Shown here: positions 8,203 through 15,921 of the stretch, one piece after another
Position numbering within the stretch: the first letter of the stretch is position 1
How the letters are laid out: each line of letters begins with the position of its first letter
Assembly (NCBI RefSeq): GCF_017815515.1
Contig: NZ_CP072611.1
Location: forward strand, 1,736,001-1,800,000
Direction: 5' to 3'
Length of the DNA: 64,000 bases
Source: Aureimonas populi
GTDB taxonomy: Bacteria > Pseudomonadota > Alphaproteobacteria > Rhizobiales > Rhizobiaceae
Notes under the pieces: model-generated
Database searches by the model: none
Seen by the model: the letters and a program-made list of their open reading frames with translations, nothing else
Told to the model about the DNA's origin: nothing
Program-made: the position numbers and the translations under genes

Positions 8203-8323
8203 GCCGTTCCGACCTCGACCACGCCGGGCCTCGTCGGGGTATCTGCCTCGCCCGTAGGGCGACGCCCCGCGCTTGGGCATCAGCGCACCAGCGAGGCCCG
8301 GCGTAGAGGTTCGAAGGAACGGC
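8203..8323. repeat. Long nested imperfect palindrome, possible structured RNA or origin
   Basis: Outer arms GCCGTTCC (8203-8210) and GGAACGGC (8316-8323), next partly pairing GACCTC/GAGGTT, then a perfect 13-bp pair ACGCCGGGCCTCG (8221-8233) / CGAGGCCCGGCGT (8292-8304). Inside are CGGGG/CCCCG and a small TCGCCC-GTA-GGGCGA hairpin (about 8248-8262). It fills the space between two leftward small-membrane-protein genes. It could act as a leader or terminator RNA, or as a replication origin for the element. Confidence 0.6.
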
Positions 8324-8332
8324 GTTAGCGGC

Positions 8333-8524
8333 CTAGCGGGGACGATAGACGTAGAGCCAGATGATGCGGACCGCCAACGCGATCAGGATCATCGTCATGG
8401 CGAGGAAGGTGCCATCACCCTTCACCCAAGCCCTCATCGCCGTCCACGGGATCGAGAAGGCGAAGAAAACGCCGACGGCTACCGCGTCACGCCAGTTGTA
8501 TTCGATTCGATATGGTGGGGTCAT
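8333..8524 (-). CDS. Small two-pass membrane protein (63 residues)
   Basis: ATG start at 8524. Two hydrophobic stretches, about residues 14-29 (AVAVGVFFAFSIPWTAM) and 40-58 (FLAMTMILIALAVRIIWLYV), separated by the polar WVKGDG. The basic C-terminus YRPR suggests both ends face the cytoplasm. No family was recognised, and no strong ribosome binding site is visible (only a GAGG about 12 bases upstream). It lies in a leftward run with the 49-residue membrane protein, separated from it by a long palindrome. Confidence 0.5.
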   Translation of the reverse strand: MTPPYRIEYNWRDAVAVGVFFAFSIPWTAMRAWVKGDGTFLAMTMILIALAVRIIWLYVYRPR

Positions 8525-8588
8525 CGGCGGAGCCTCGTGCTGGAGTGTCTCTCAAGCTTGGGGCCCCGGTGTGCCGACGTCCAGGCCG

Positions 8589-9002
8589 TCAGTCGGCGGC
8601 GAGGCGACGGTCGGTCAGGAGCATGCAGTAGGCGGCGTTATCAGCCCCGGCCAGCGCCTCAGCGCAGGTGTCATACCAACCCTCCACGAGGGGAGCGCGG
8701 AACCCGCGCTTGTCGAGGAGGCGCGCGCTCCAGGCCCCGCGCACGTCGCGCTCCGGCGAGACGAGGAGCGTCATGCGGGCCGCGTCGTCGTCTTCGTCAT
8801 CGCGAACGGTCGCGCCGATGACGTGACACCACCACTCGGTGCCACCGCAGGGTGCGCACTCGTGCGCCCACGGCGACAGCCGCACGTCGGCGCGCGGCTT
8901 CACCCCCATGACGGCCGCGACCGCCTCCTGCGGCTCGCGCACGTAACCTACGCTCGCCGTCAGCCAGAGCCCCAGCGCCTCGTCGGCCGATCCCATGTCC
9001 AT
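8589..9002 (-). CDS. Hypothetical protein with Cys/His cluster
   Basis: 137 residues from ATG at 9002; an internal ATG at 8996 is an alternative start, and neither has a strong ribosome binding site. The middle carries WAHECAPCGGTEWWCHV (about residues 44-60), a compact Cys/His group that could bind zinc. The rest is mixed alpha/beta with MTLLVSPERDVRGAWSARLL and a C-terminal LTDRRLAAD. No family was recognised. It lies downstream of the Rep gene on the same strand, with about 110 bases between. Confidence 0.55.
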   Translation of the reverse strand: MDMGSADEALGLWLTASVGYVREPQEAVAAVMGVKPRADVRLSPWAHECAPCGGTEWWCHVIGATVRDDEDDDAARMTLLVSPERDVRGAWSARLLDKRGFRAPLVEGWYDTCAEALAGADNAAYCMLLTDRRLAAD

Positions 9003-9109
9003 GTGTCGTCACCCGTTGTGGTCGGCTCCCCTAGCCGTCGCGCCTCTCGTCCCGGATAACGCGCCGGGCGTCAATGGGGAGGAATTTGACGCGCTCGCGG
9101 CCTCGCGGA

Positions 9110-10768
9110 TCAGGCCGCGAGATGCGCGGGGCGTCGGGCCTGCGCGGCCGACAGGATGTCGGCGGGGGTCGGGCGCGGCAGATCGGGGCAGGCCGCCGCC
9201 ACGTCGTCGCAGGCACGGGCGAGACGGTCGCGGGTGTCCGCGCCGCCACGCGTGAGGTCGCCGAGGCGGTCGAGGGCGCGCGAGATGGCAAGGTCCAGCC
9301 GGGCTCGGGCCTCGCGGGCGGCGGCGGCATCGCGGGCGCGCTCGGCTTTCACGCGACGGGCCTCGGCGAGGTCGGCGATGCGCTGGGCGCGCTCCTCTGC
9401 CTCGGCCGACGTGGTGGCGAGGAGCGAGGCGAAGACGGGCGCGTCGATGGCCTCGGCCTCCTCGATCCGGCCGAGGAAGGTCCCGGCGAGGCCCGTCCGC
9501 AGAATGACCTTCCAGGTCGGCGCGGGGACGGTGCCAACGAGCGCCACGTCGTCGGTAAGGTCGAACTTCCCGCCCGCCTCGTCATCCTCATCGGCCTCAA
9601 GCCCGAGGGCGGCGGCGAGGCCCGGGGTAACGACGCACGAGCGCGTGCCCGGCATCACGGCGGCGAACTCTCGCCAGAGGCCATAGCTGCCACGGTCGTC
9701 GGGGTTGGCGATCGCGGCCTCGGCGATGTCCCACGGGGTGCGTCCGGCCGTCCGGCTCTTGTGGCCGGACGCGCCCGCCGCCAGTTCCCATGAGGTGCCC
9801 TTGGCGATGTATTCGCCTGCGGCCTCGGGCGAGGCGGCGATCTCCACGCCTTGGCCTTTCCGGAGGGCCTTGCCGCCGCGCTTCTCTACGGCGCGCATGA
9901 ACCGCGCGATCAGGGCCTCGCCCGCCGCGCGCGCGGCCACGGTGTCGGCGAGGCACGGCATGCCGAAATGGACATGGAAATGCCAGCCGCTCTCGCCGTG
10001 CGTGACCTCGGGCGCAACCAGCACGCCCGCGATGCCGCCGCGCTTGCGCAGGCGGTCCCACGGCGCTCCTCGGCGGGCGGCGGCGAAGGATTCGGTGACG
10101 AGCTTCTTCAGGTCCGTGAGGCGGTCGGTCGGGCCGTGCGAGACGGTCACGAGGCCCATGACGAACGTCCCGCCCCGGTCGGTCGTCGCCTCTACGACGC
10201 GCTGGACTCGTGCCTGCCGGAGCGTGGCGACCGCGGGCGCGCAGGTCGGGCAGAGCCAGCCGGAGCCGCATCGGTAGACCCCCGAGACGAAGGCGCGGGT
10301 GGGGCGGTCGGCGCTCGCGGGGCGCCGGTGGACTCCAATCTCCTCGATGGCGTGACCGGGGCGACCGCACCCGCAGACGGAAGGGCCGCGCTCGTCGGCG
10401 GCAAGACCGACGCGGAGCATGCGGGAGATGCCCGCGAGGAGGTCCCACCGGCGGCGCGTCGTGGGACGTGGGGCGGAAGTCCGCTCGTCCCTCTGCGGCT
10501 CGGCGGCGGGGGTCGCCGTGGTCCTCTGCGCCTCCCCGGCTAGGGGGGTGAATGTAGCTCCTCCTGTGGCAAGGCGGGGCCTCGCGGCCCCGCTGACGGA
10601 AGCTCCCGATGCGGCGACGGCGGAGCCGGCGTGCGAGGTCGCCGAGGCGGGGAAGGACTCGAAGAGGGAAAGGGCGGGAGCCGAAGCCGCGCCGTCGACC
10701 GGCTCGCGCGAGCGGCGGGCGAGGCGCTGGGCGGCGCCCGACTCCGGGGCCGGGCCTCGGTCGATCAT
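9110..10768 (-). CDS. rep: HUH rolling-circle replication initiator (Rep)
   Basis: The protein would nick a double-strand origin and start rolling-circle replication of the excised element. Key features: a zinc-finger-like CGCGRPGH and CGSGWLCPTCA region, the metal-binding HUH motif in GWHFHVHFGM, and a later EYIAKGTSWELA with the probable nucleophile Tyr and following Lys. These are the ordered motifs of plasmid Rep proteins of the rolling-circle class. The start is uncertain: the frame extends to 10969, but codon use before about 10,830 does not look coding, so the ATG at 10768 is used here. The C-terminus is a long Ala/Arg-rich helix, probably a coiled coil. Confidence 0.82.
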   Translation of the reverse strand: MIDRGPAPESGAAQRLARRSREPVDGAASAPALSLFESFPASATSHAGSAVAASGASVSGAARPRLATGGATFTPLAGEAQRTTATPAAEPQRDERTSAPRPTTRRRWDLLAGISRMLRVGLAADERGPSVCGCGRPGHAIEEIGVHRRPASADRPTRAFVSGVYRCGSGWLCPTCAPAVATLRQARVQRVVEATTDRGGTFVMGLVTVSHGPTDRLTDLKKLVTESFAAARRGAPWDRLRKRGGIAGVLVAPEVTHGESGWHFHVHFGMPCLADTVAARAAGEALIARFMRAVEKRGGKALRKGQGVEIAASPEAAGEYIAKGTSWELAAGASGHKSRTAGRTPWDIAEAAIANPDDRGSYGLWREFAAVMPGTRSCVVTPGLAAALGLEADEDDEAGGKFDLTDDVALVGTVPAPTWKVILRTGLAGTFLGRIEEAEAIDAPVFASLLATTSAEAEERAQRIADLAEARRVKAERARDAAAAREARARLDLAISRALDRLGDLTRGGADTRDRLARACDDVAAACPDLPRPTPADILSAAQARRPAHLAA

Positions 10769-10947
10769 CGCGGCGTGGAGGCGCGCGGCGATCCCGCCCT
10801 CGGTGGGGCGGTGGGGAGGCAAAATTTGTTGACGCGTTTGGGCTGGGGAGGCTGTCGGCTGGCTGGGAGTATGTCCCAGCCGGGGGGTCACTCGCTGTCG
10901 CCGTTGACGGCGTACGTGCCGATTGTCATCATTGCCCCGCCTACCAG

Positions 10948-10988
10948 AGACCCCCGGGAGCGCCTGCAAGCGCGGTGATCGGGGGTCT
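10948..10988. terminator. Strong hairpin with T-run upstream of rep
   Basis: Perfect inverted repeat AGACCCCCG / CGGGGGTCT (10948-10956 and 10980-10988), loop 23 bases, followed on the plus strand by TTCTGTGTCT. It may stop rightward transcription, or, on the minus strand, sit in the rep leader as a control structure. Confidence 0.45.
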
Positions 10989-11428
10989 TTCTGTGTCTAG
11001 CGTTCGGTGGATCGGGGCGGGCGTCAAACCGGCGGCGGATTTTAACCGGATAGACGTTAATAAACCTGACCGCGCGCGGCGCGTGGCGGCGCAGCCGACG
11101 CGGGCCGGGCGGAGCGAGGGCGCCCCGTCGAGGCGGCCGGAGGCCGGAGCCCTCCGATGGCATCGGTGGTCGCAAGCTCGACGGCAGGCCATCCCGCGTT
11201 GTCCAGCCCCGGAACGGGGCCGTAGCAGGGCGGAGGCGCGCCGCGCCCCCAAAGCGCCGTAGGTGCGCCGGAGCCCTGTGGTCAAGGCGGGGTGGGCGGA
11301 TCGGTGAGGCGGTGTCTCCTTCCCCCACCCGGACCATAGGTCCGCTCCACCCCTCCCCCAGGGGAGGGGTTCACGCCCCTCGCGGGGCGACGTGGGTGCG
11401 GCCGGATCGCGACGGCTGCGTCGTCACT

Positions 11429-11474
11429 CACCGCCCGCCAAGGACTCGTAGGCGCGAGTCCTTGGCGGGCGGTG
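11429..11474. repeat. 20-bp perfect inverted repeat near element end
   Basis: CACCGCCCGCCAAGGACTCG (11429-11448) is perfectly repeated in inverse at 11455-11474 with a 6-base loop. No T-run follows, so a simple terminator is not obvious. It lies about 110 bases inside the tRNA boundary and may be an integrase/excisionase or regulatory site. Confidence 0.7.
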
Positions 11475-11486
11475 CTGTCAACAATG

Positions 11487-11507
11487 TTGGTCTAAACTTG
11501 GTCTAAA
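11487..11507 (+). repeat. Tandem 10-bp repeat, candidate integrase arm sites
   Basis: TTGGTCTAAA occurs at 11487-11496 and again at 11498-11507, a period of 11 bases (about one helical turn). It lies 76 bases from the 3' end of the tRNA-Arg gene, where tyrosine integrases often bind arm-type repeats. The role is inferred. Confidence 0.55.
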
Positions 11508-11582
11508 GCGCCGTGGAGATCTAACGCGACCTCGCAGCCGCCTTCGCGACTTCGAAAATCTCCAGCGATTTCAGCGTGTTGA

Positions 11583-11659
11583 TGGCGCGCCCGAAAGGAT
11601 TCGAACCTCTGACCCCCAGATTCGTAGTCTGGTGCTCTATCCAGCTGAGCTACGGGCGC
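11583..11659 (-). tRNA. tRNA-Arg (anticodon ACG)
   Basis: 77 nt with encoded CCA. The acceptor stem GCGCCCG pairs with CGGGCGC, the discriminator is G, the D arm has AGCTCAGCTGGATAGAGC, the anticodon loop is CTACGAA, and the T arm is AGAGGTTCGAATCCTTT-like. The gene is intact and its 3' end faces the mobilizable element, so its 3' half is the likely attachment site. Confidence 0.95.
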
Positions 11660-11703
11660 CGCCTGAAGGGCTGCGCTTTGGGGCGCTCGCTCTTCGTGGG
11701 CGC

Positions 11704-11732
11704 TTCCTAGCGGCTCGGTTCGGTGATTGCAA
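11704..11732 (-). promoter_or_regulatory. Candidate promoter of tRNA-Arg
   Basis: On the minus strand TTGCAA (11727-11732) and TAGGAA (11704-11709) are 17 bases apart, about 45 bases upstream of the tRNA start. The match is moderate. Confidence 0.4.
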
Positions 11733-11776
11733 GCCCGTCTTCGCCTCCGTTTTGCACAAAGTGGCCGTTGCGGGGT

Positions 11777-13270
11777 TCAGGGCGCCGGGGCGGCCTCGTC
11801 GTCGCGCGGCGGCAGCTCGATCTCGAACCGGGCGCCGGGGCCCGCGCGCTCGGCATAGCGGATCGTGCCGCCATGCGCCTTGACGATCTCGGCCGCGATC
11901 GCAAGGCCGAGCCCCGTGCCCCCGGCGCGGGTCGAGCCCCGGAAGGCCTGGAAAAGCGTGTTGCGCGCGGGCTCCGAAAGGCCCGGCCCCGTATCCTCGA
12001 CCGCGATCGTGCACCCCCCGTCCGGCTCCTCCCGCGCCTCGACCTGCACGCGCCGCACCACGGCGGCGCTCTCCACGGCGGCCAGCGCGTCGACGGCGTT
12101 CTTCACGAGGTTGGAGAGGGCTCGGTGGAACTGGTCGGGGTCGACATCGACCTCCAGGTCGCGGGGAACGCCGTTGACAAGCTCGGTGCCCGAATCGCCG
12201 GCCGTCGCGGGCGCCTCCAGGATCTCGTCCACCAGGAAGGCCAGCCGCACGCGGCGTTTCACCGGCCGTTCCTCCACCGCCCGGCCATAGGCGAGCACCG
12301 AGCGCGTGTAGCTGAGGGCGCGGTCGAGGCTGCGGATGAGCGTGGGCGCGAATCGCTGCACCTGCGGGTCCTCAATGTCGGAGAGGCGGTCGGACACGAG
12401 CTGTGCGGAGGCGAGCGTGTTGCGCAGGTCATGGTTGATCTTGGCGACGGCAAGCCCGAGATCGGCCAGGTGGCGCTGCTCGCGCAGCGTGCGCGCCAGC
12501 CGGCTCTGCATCTGCGACAGCTCGCGCTCCGCGACGCCGATCTCGTCGTTGCGCGGGGAGGGCTCGATGATCCGGGCCGGGTTCTCCGGGTCCTCCCCGA
12601 AGCGCACCATGGATTCGGTCAGCCGCCGGATCGGCCCGACCAGCGCGCGGTGGATCGCCAGATTGACCAGAAGCCCCGCGAAGAGCGCGATCAGCAGCGA
12701 CACCAGCACGATGTTGATGGAGAAGGCGACCATGGCGCTCTTCAGCGGCCGCTCGGAGATCACCGCCTCGGCCACCATCGAGCCGTCGCCGATGGGGCCG
12801 AGAACGCGCAGCGTGCGTGTGCGGCCCAGAGCCAGCGTCTCCATGGCGCCGGTGATCGAGCCGATGGTCGATTCGCGCGCCAGGTCGATTTCCAGATCCA
12901 CCGTCGGCACGTCCGCCGAGCGGGCCAGCAGCCGCGAGACCCCGTCCGATTCGACCGCGATGAGGTCGGCTTCCAGCGCGCGCAGAAGCTCGGCCTCCCG
13001 CGCCGGGCTGGGCATGGGGCCGCCGTCCTGGCTGCCGGAGGCGAAGCTCGCCACCGCCACCGCTTCCAGCTTGGCGCGCAGCCACTCCTTGCGGAAATGG
13101 GCGACGGAGGGCACGAAGATCACCGCTTCCGCGATGAGGATGGCGATCATCGTCACGCGGACGAGACGCGCGGCCAGATGGTGCGGCAGAGGCGCGCGCG
13201 CCTTGCGCCGCCGCTCTCCGTTCCGATGGCCCCCGCCTCGGGCAACCGCCCGGTCCCGCATCTTCGCCAC
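11777..13270 (-). CDS. Orphan membrane sensor histidine kinase
   Basis: 497 residues. Two membrane segments (about 40-58 and 179-206) flank a periplasmic sensor region of about 120 residues. Then come a HAMP linker (about 205-260), a phospho-acceptor helix with His280 in KINHDLRNTLASAQ, and a HATPase domain with N-box NLVKNAVDAL, DTGPGLS and GGTGLGL. The acceptor box is KINHDLRN rather than the usual SHELRTP, seen in a subset of kinases. No response regulator is adjacent, so the partner is unknown. It ends about 120 bases from the tRNA-Arg. The signal sensed cannot be read from the sequence. Confidence 0.9.
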   Translation of the reverse strand: MAKMRDRAVARGGGHRNGERRRKARAPLPHHLAARLVRVTMIAILIAEAVIFVPSVAHFRKEWLRAKLEAVAVASFASGSQDGGPMPSPAREAELLRALEADLIAVESDGVSRLLARSADVPTVDLEIDLARESTIGSITGAMETLALGRTRTLRVLGPIGDGSMVAEAVISERPLKSAMVAFSINIVLVSLLIALFAGLLVNLAIHRALVGPIRRLTESMVRFGEDPENPARIIEPSPRNDEIGVAERELSQMQSRLARTLREQRHLADLGLAVAKINHDLRNTLASAQLVSDRLSDIEDPQVQRFAPTLIRSLDRALSYTRSVLAYGRAVEERPVKRRVRLAFLVDEILEAPATAGDSGTELVNGVPRDLEVDVDPDQFHRALSNLVKNAVDALAAVESAAVVRRVQVEAREEPDGGCTIAVEDTGPGLSEPARNTLFQAFRGSTRAGGTGLGLAIAAEIVKAHGGTIRYAERAGPGARFEIELPPRDDEAAPAP

Positions 13271-13362
13271 GCGCCCTCCATCCGTCCGCTCGACATCCTG
13301 GAACGTGCGAGCGCCTGCGGTGGATGCATAGAGCGGCCCGCCGCGCGATGCGAGGGCGGCAA

Positions 13363-13391
13363 TTGACTTTGCCGCCCTCCTTTCCCTATAA
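13363..13391 (+). promoter_or_regulatory. Promoter of the rpmH operon
   Basis: TTGACT (13363-13368), a 17-base spacer, and CTATAA (13386-13391): a near-consensus housekeeping sigma promoter about 125 bases upstream of rpmH. Confidence 0.75.
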
Positions 13392-13514
13392 GCGCCCGAT
13401 CGAGCGAGAGTGCCTTCCGCTAGCGGCTTTGCCGTGCCCGGCGCGCCGCTTCCAAGTCACACGAAGGTTTCACCCGGTTCCAGGGGTCCGCGGTTCGACC
13501 GTGGAGTTTGCATC

Positions 13515-13649
13515 ATGAAGCGCACTTATCAGCCCTCCAAGCTCGTCCGCAAACGCCGTCACGGCTTCCGCGCGCGCATGGCCACCACCGGCGGCCGCCG
13601 CGTCCTGTCGGCCCGCCGCGCCAAGGGCCGCAAGCGCCTTTCGGCCTGA
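13515..13649 (+). CDS. rpmH: 50S ribosomal protein L34
   Basis: 44 residues, full length for bL34, starting [20 protein letters not shown] and ending GRKRLSA. It is a very basic protein that binds 23S rRNA in the large subunit. It is the first gene of the widely conserved rpmH-rnpA-yidC-engB cluster, preceded by a strong promoter at 13363-13391 and a leader of about 120 bases. Confidence 0.98.
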   Translation: MKRTYQPSKLVRKRRHGFRARMATTGGRRVLSARRAKGRKRLSA

Positions 13650-13673
13650 GCCGGGCAGGGAAGGGGAGCGGAG

Positions 13674-14057
13674 CTGGCATCGCCTGTCCCGCGCCTGAGG
13701 GCGCGCCCTCAATTCCTTGCCGCACGAAGGGGCCGTCGCTTGAACGGCCCCTATTTCTTCGTGGAGGCACTCGATCGCGGCGATGGCGCGCCGGCCCGCT
13801 ACGGGCTGACCGTTACGCGCAAGGTCGGCAACGCAGTGGTGCGCAACCGCATCCGGCGGCGGCTCCGCGAAGCGATCCGCGTCGTTTCGCGGGCTGACAT
13901 GGCCGAGGGCTTCGATTATGTGATCGTCGCCCGCCACGAGCTTCTGGACGCGCCTTTCGAGTCCATCGGTCTCGAGCTTTCGCGGCGGTTTCGGAAAGCC
14001 GCCGACGCACGGGGTGCTCCGCAAGGGCGCCGCTCGCCCACCGGGAACGAGAAGTGA
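13674..14057 (+). CDS. rnpA: Ribonuclease P protein component, probable CTG start
   Basis: The protein subunit of RNase P, which trims 5' leaders of tRNA precursors. The body has the family core RYGLTVTRKVGNAVVRNRIR and RRLREAIR. A TTG at 13740 would drop the conserved N-terminal helix; the same frame upstream reads ASPVPRLRARPQFLAARRGR, which is clearly RnpA. The only reasonable start that keeps it is CTG at 13674, 5 bases after AAGGGGAG; no ATG, GTG or TTG lies between the rpmH stop (same frame) and this point. That gives 127 residues, the normal length. The stop overlaps the yidC ATG by one base. Confidence 0.92.
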   Translation: MASPVPRLRARPQFLAARRGRRLNGPYFFVEALDRGDGAPARYGLTVTRKVGNAVVRNRIRRRLREAIRVVSRADMAEGFDYVIVARHELLDAPFESIGLELSRRFRKAADARGAPQGRRSPTGNEK

Positions 14058-15859
14058 TGGAAAACAACCGCAATTTCCTCCTGGCGATGGCGCTGTCCAT
14101 CGCGGTGCTGGTGGGCTGGCAGTTCTTCGTCGTCAGCCCCCGCATGGAGGTCGAGCAGTCGAGCGGCGTGACGGCCGAGCCCGGCTCGCTCCAGGCGCCC
14201 ACCGTGCCGGCCGGCGAGCCGCAGGAGCGCGCGTTCATTCCCTCCGGCCCCGAAAGCGTGCCGCTGGAAGGGGAGGCGCCCCAGCCCGCCGCCGCGCCGC
14301 AGGCCGCCGCCGAGGCGCCGCGCGTGGCGATCGACACGCCGCAGCTTGCCGGCACGATCAACCTGCGCGGCGCGCGAATCGACGATCTGCGCCTGAAGAG
14401 CTACCGCGAGACGGTGGACGAGGATTCGCCCAATATCGTCCTCCTGGCGCCCGAGACCGACGCCAACGGCTATTTCGCCGAGTTCGGCTACAGCGGGCAG
14501 AATGTCGGCGAGCTGCCGGGCCCCGCGACCCTGTGGGAGAGTGCCGGCGAGCAGACGCTGACGCCCGCGACGCCGGTCGTGCTCACCTTCACCAACCCGC
14601 AGGGGCTTACCTTTACACGCGAGATTTCCGTCGACGCGAACTATCTGTTCACCGTGACCGACACCGTGCTCAACGAGGGCGGGCAGGCGGTCACGCTGTC
14701 GCCCTACGGCCGCGTCGTGCGCTTCTCCAAGCCCGAGGTCGCCGCCGCCTTCGTGGTGTTCGAAGGGCTGATCGGCGTTCTGGGCGAGGACGGCCTCAAC
14801 GAGATCACCTATTCCTCCATCGAGGACGAGGGCCGCATCTCGCCCCCGCAATCGGGCTTCGGCTGGCTCGGCATCACCGACAAGTACTGGGCGACGGCGC
14901 TGGTGCCGGGCGCCTCCGGCGACGCGGTCTTCCAGCCCAACTTTCGCTATTCGGGCGAGGGCCGCGCCTTCTACCAGTCCGACTATCTGGCGCAGAGCGT
15001 GACGCTGGAGCCCGGCGCGTCGAGCGAGCTGACCAACCGTCTTTTCGCCGGGGCAAAGGTGGTGGGCCTCGTCAAGGCTTATGAGGAGGAGCTGGGCATC
15101 GCCCGCTTCACCCAGCTCATCGACTGGGGCTGGTTCCATTTCATCACCCGGCCGATGTTCACCGCCATCGACTGGATCTACAACTTCACCGGCAATTTCG
15201 GCGTGGCGATCCTTCTCGTCACCGTCTTCATCAAGCTCCTGTTCTTCCCGCTCGCCAACAAGTCGTACAAGTCGATGGCGCAGATGAAGAAGGTGCAGCC
15301 GAGGCTGATGGAGCTGCGCGAGAAATACGGCGACGACCGTGTGAAGCAGCAGCAGGAGATGATGAAGATCTACAAGGAGGAGAAGATCAATCCGGCGGCC
15401 GGCTGCTGGCCGGTGCTGGTGCAGATCCCGGTCTTCTTCGCGCTCTACAAGGTGCTCTACGTCACCATCGAGATGCGCCACGCGCCCTTCTTCGGCTGGA
15501 TTCAGGATCTGGCGGCGCCCGACCCGACCTCGATCTTCAATCTCTTCGGCCTGATCCCGATCTCGCTGCCGCTCTTCCTGATGATCGGCGTCTGGCCGAT
15601 CCTGATGGGCATCACGATGTTCATCCAGATGAAGCTGAACCCGCTGCCGCCGGACCCCACGCAGCAGCTCATCTTCACCTGGATGCCGATCGTCTTCACC
15701 TTCATGCTGGCCACCTTCCCGGCGGGTCTGGTCATCTACTGGACGTGGAACAACTTCCTGTCGATCATCCAGCAGTCCGTCATCATGAAGCGCAACGGCG
15801 CGAAGATCGAGCTGTGGGACAATCTGCGGGCCACCTTCCGAAGAAAGAAGGACGCCTGA
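14057..15859 (+). CDS. yidC: Membrane protein insertase YidC
   Basis: 600 residues from ATG 14057, which overlaps the rnpA stop (TGATG). It inserts and folds inner-membrane proteins, alone or with SecYEG. The N-terminal anchor is about residues 5-25 ([19 protein letters not shown]), followed by a large periplasmic domain (about 60-350). The conserved C-terminal five-helix core begins with [20 protein letters not shown], has the cytoplasmic loop [20 protein letters not shown] and [20 protein letters not shown], and a basic tail RRKKDA. It is typical of the Gram-negative YidC class. A strong terminator follows at 15870-15891. Confidence 0.97.
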   Translation: MENNRNFLLAMALSIAVLVGWQFFVVSPRMEVEQSSGVTAEPGSLQAPTVPAGEPQERAFIPSGPESVPLEGEAPQPAAAPQAAAEAPRVAIDTPQLAGTINLRGARIDDLRLKSYRETVDEDSPNIVLLAPETDANGYFAEFGYSGQNVGELPGPATLWESAGEQTLTPATPVVLTFTNPQGLTFTREISVDANYLFTVTDTVLNEGGQAVTLSPYGRVVRFSKPEVAAAFVVFEGLIGVLGEDGLNEITYSSIEDEGRISPPQSGFGWLGITDKYWATALVPGASGDAVFQPNFRYSGEGRAFYQSDYLAQSVTLEPGASSELTNRLFAGAKVVGLVKAYEEELGIARFTQLIDWGWFHFITRPMFTAIDWIYNFTGNFGVAILLVTVFIKLLFFPLANKSYKSMAQMKKVQPRLMELREKYGDDRVKQQQEMMKIYKEEKINPAAGCWPVLVQIPVFFALYKVLYVTIEMRHAPFFGWIQDLAAPDPTSIFNLFGLIPISLPLFLMIGVWPILMGITMFIQMKLNPLPPDPTQQLIFTWMPIVFTFMLATFPAGLVIYWTWNNFLSIIQQSVIMKRNGAKIELWDNLRATFRRKKDA

Positions 15860-15869
15860 GACCGGGCAG

Positions 15870-15891
15870 GGCGGGCCGCAAGGCCCGCTTT
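15870..15891 (+). terminator. Rho-independent terminator after yidC
   Basis: Stem GCGGGCC / GGCCCGC (15870-15876, 15881-15887), loop GCAA, then TTTT. It lies between yidC and engB, so engB may depend on read-through or its own promoter. Confidence 0.8.
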
Positions 15892-15921
15892 TGCGTTTCG
15901 GGCCCGTGCGAAGGAGGAATC

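Larger units (their letters stand above)
10989..11582. other. Non-coding right end of the integrated element
   Basis: About 590 bases between the rep upstream region and the tRNA-Arg 3' end. It is GC-rich, with several short hairpins (for example around 11,350-11,372, CCCTCCCCC/AGGGGAGGG). The frames here do not look like genes. It includes a 20-bp inverted repeat and a tandem 10-bp repeat listed separately, and should contain the element's attachment-site arm. Confidence 0.55.

Noticed and set aside
10609..11262. 217-codon plus-strand frame at the element end
   Set aside because: It overlaps the rep start region and hairpins, is dominated by Arg, Ala and Gly, and shows no domain.
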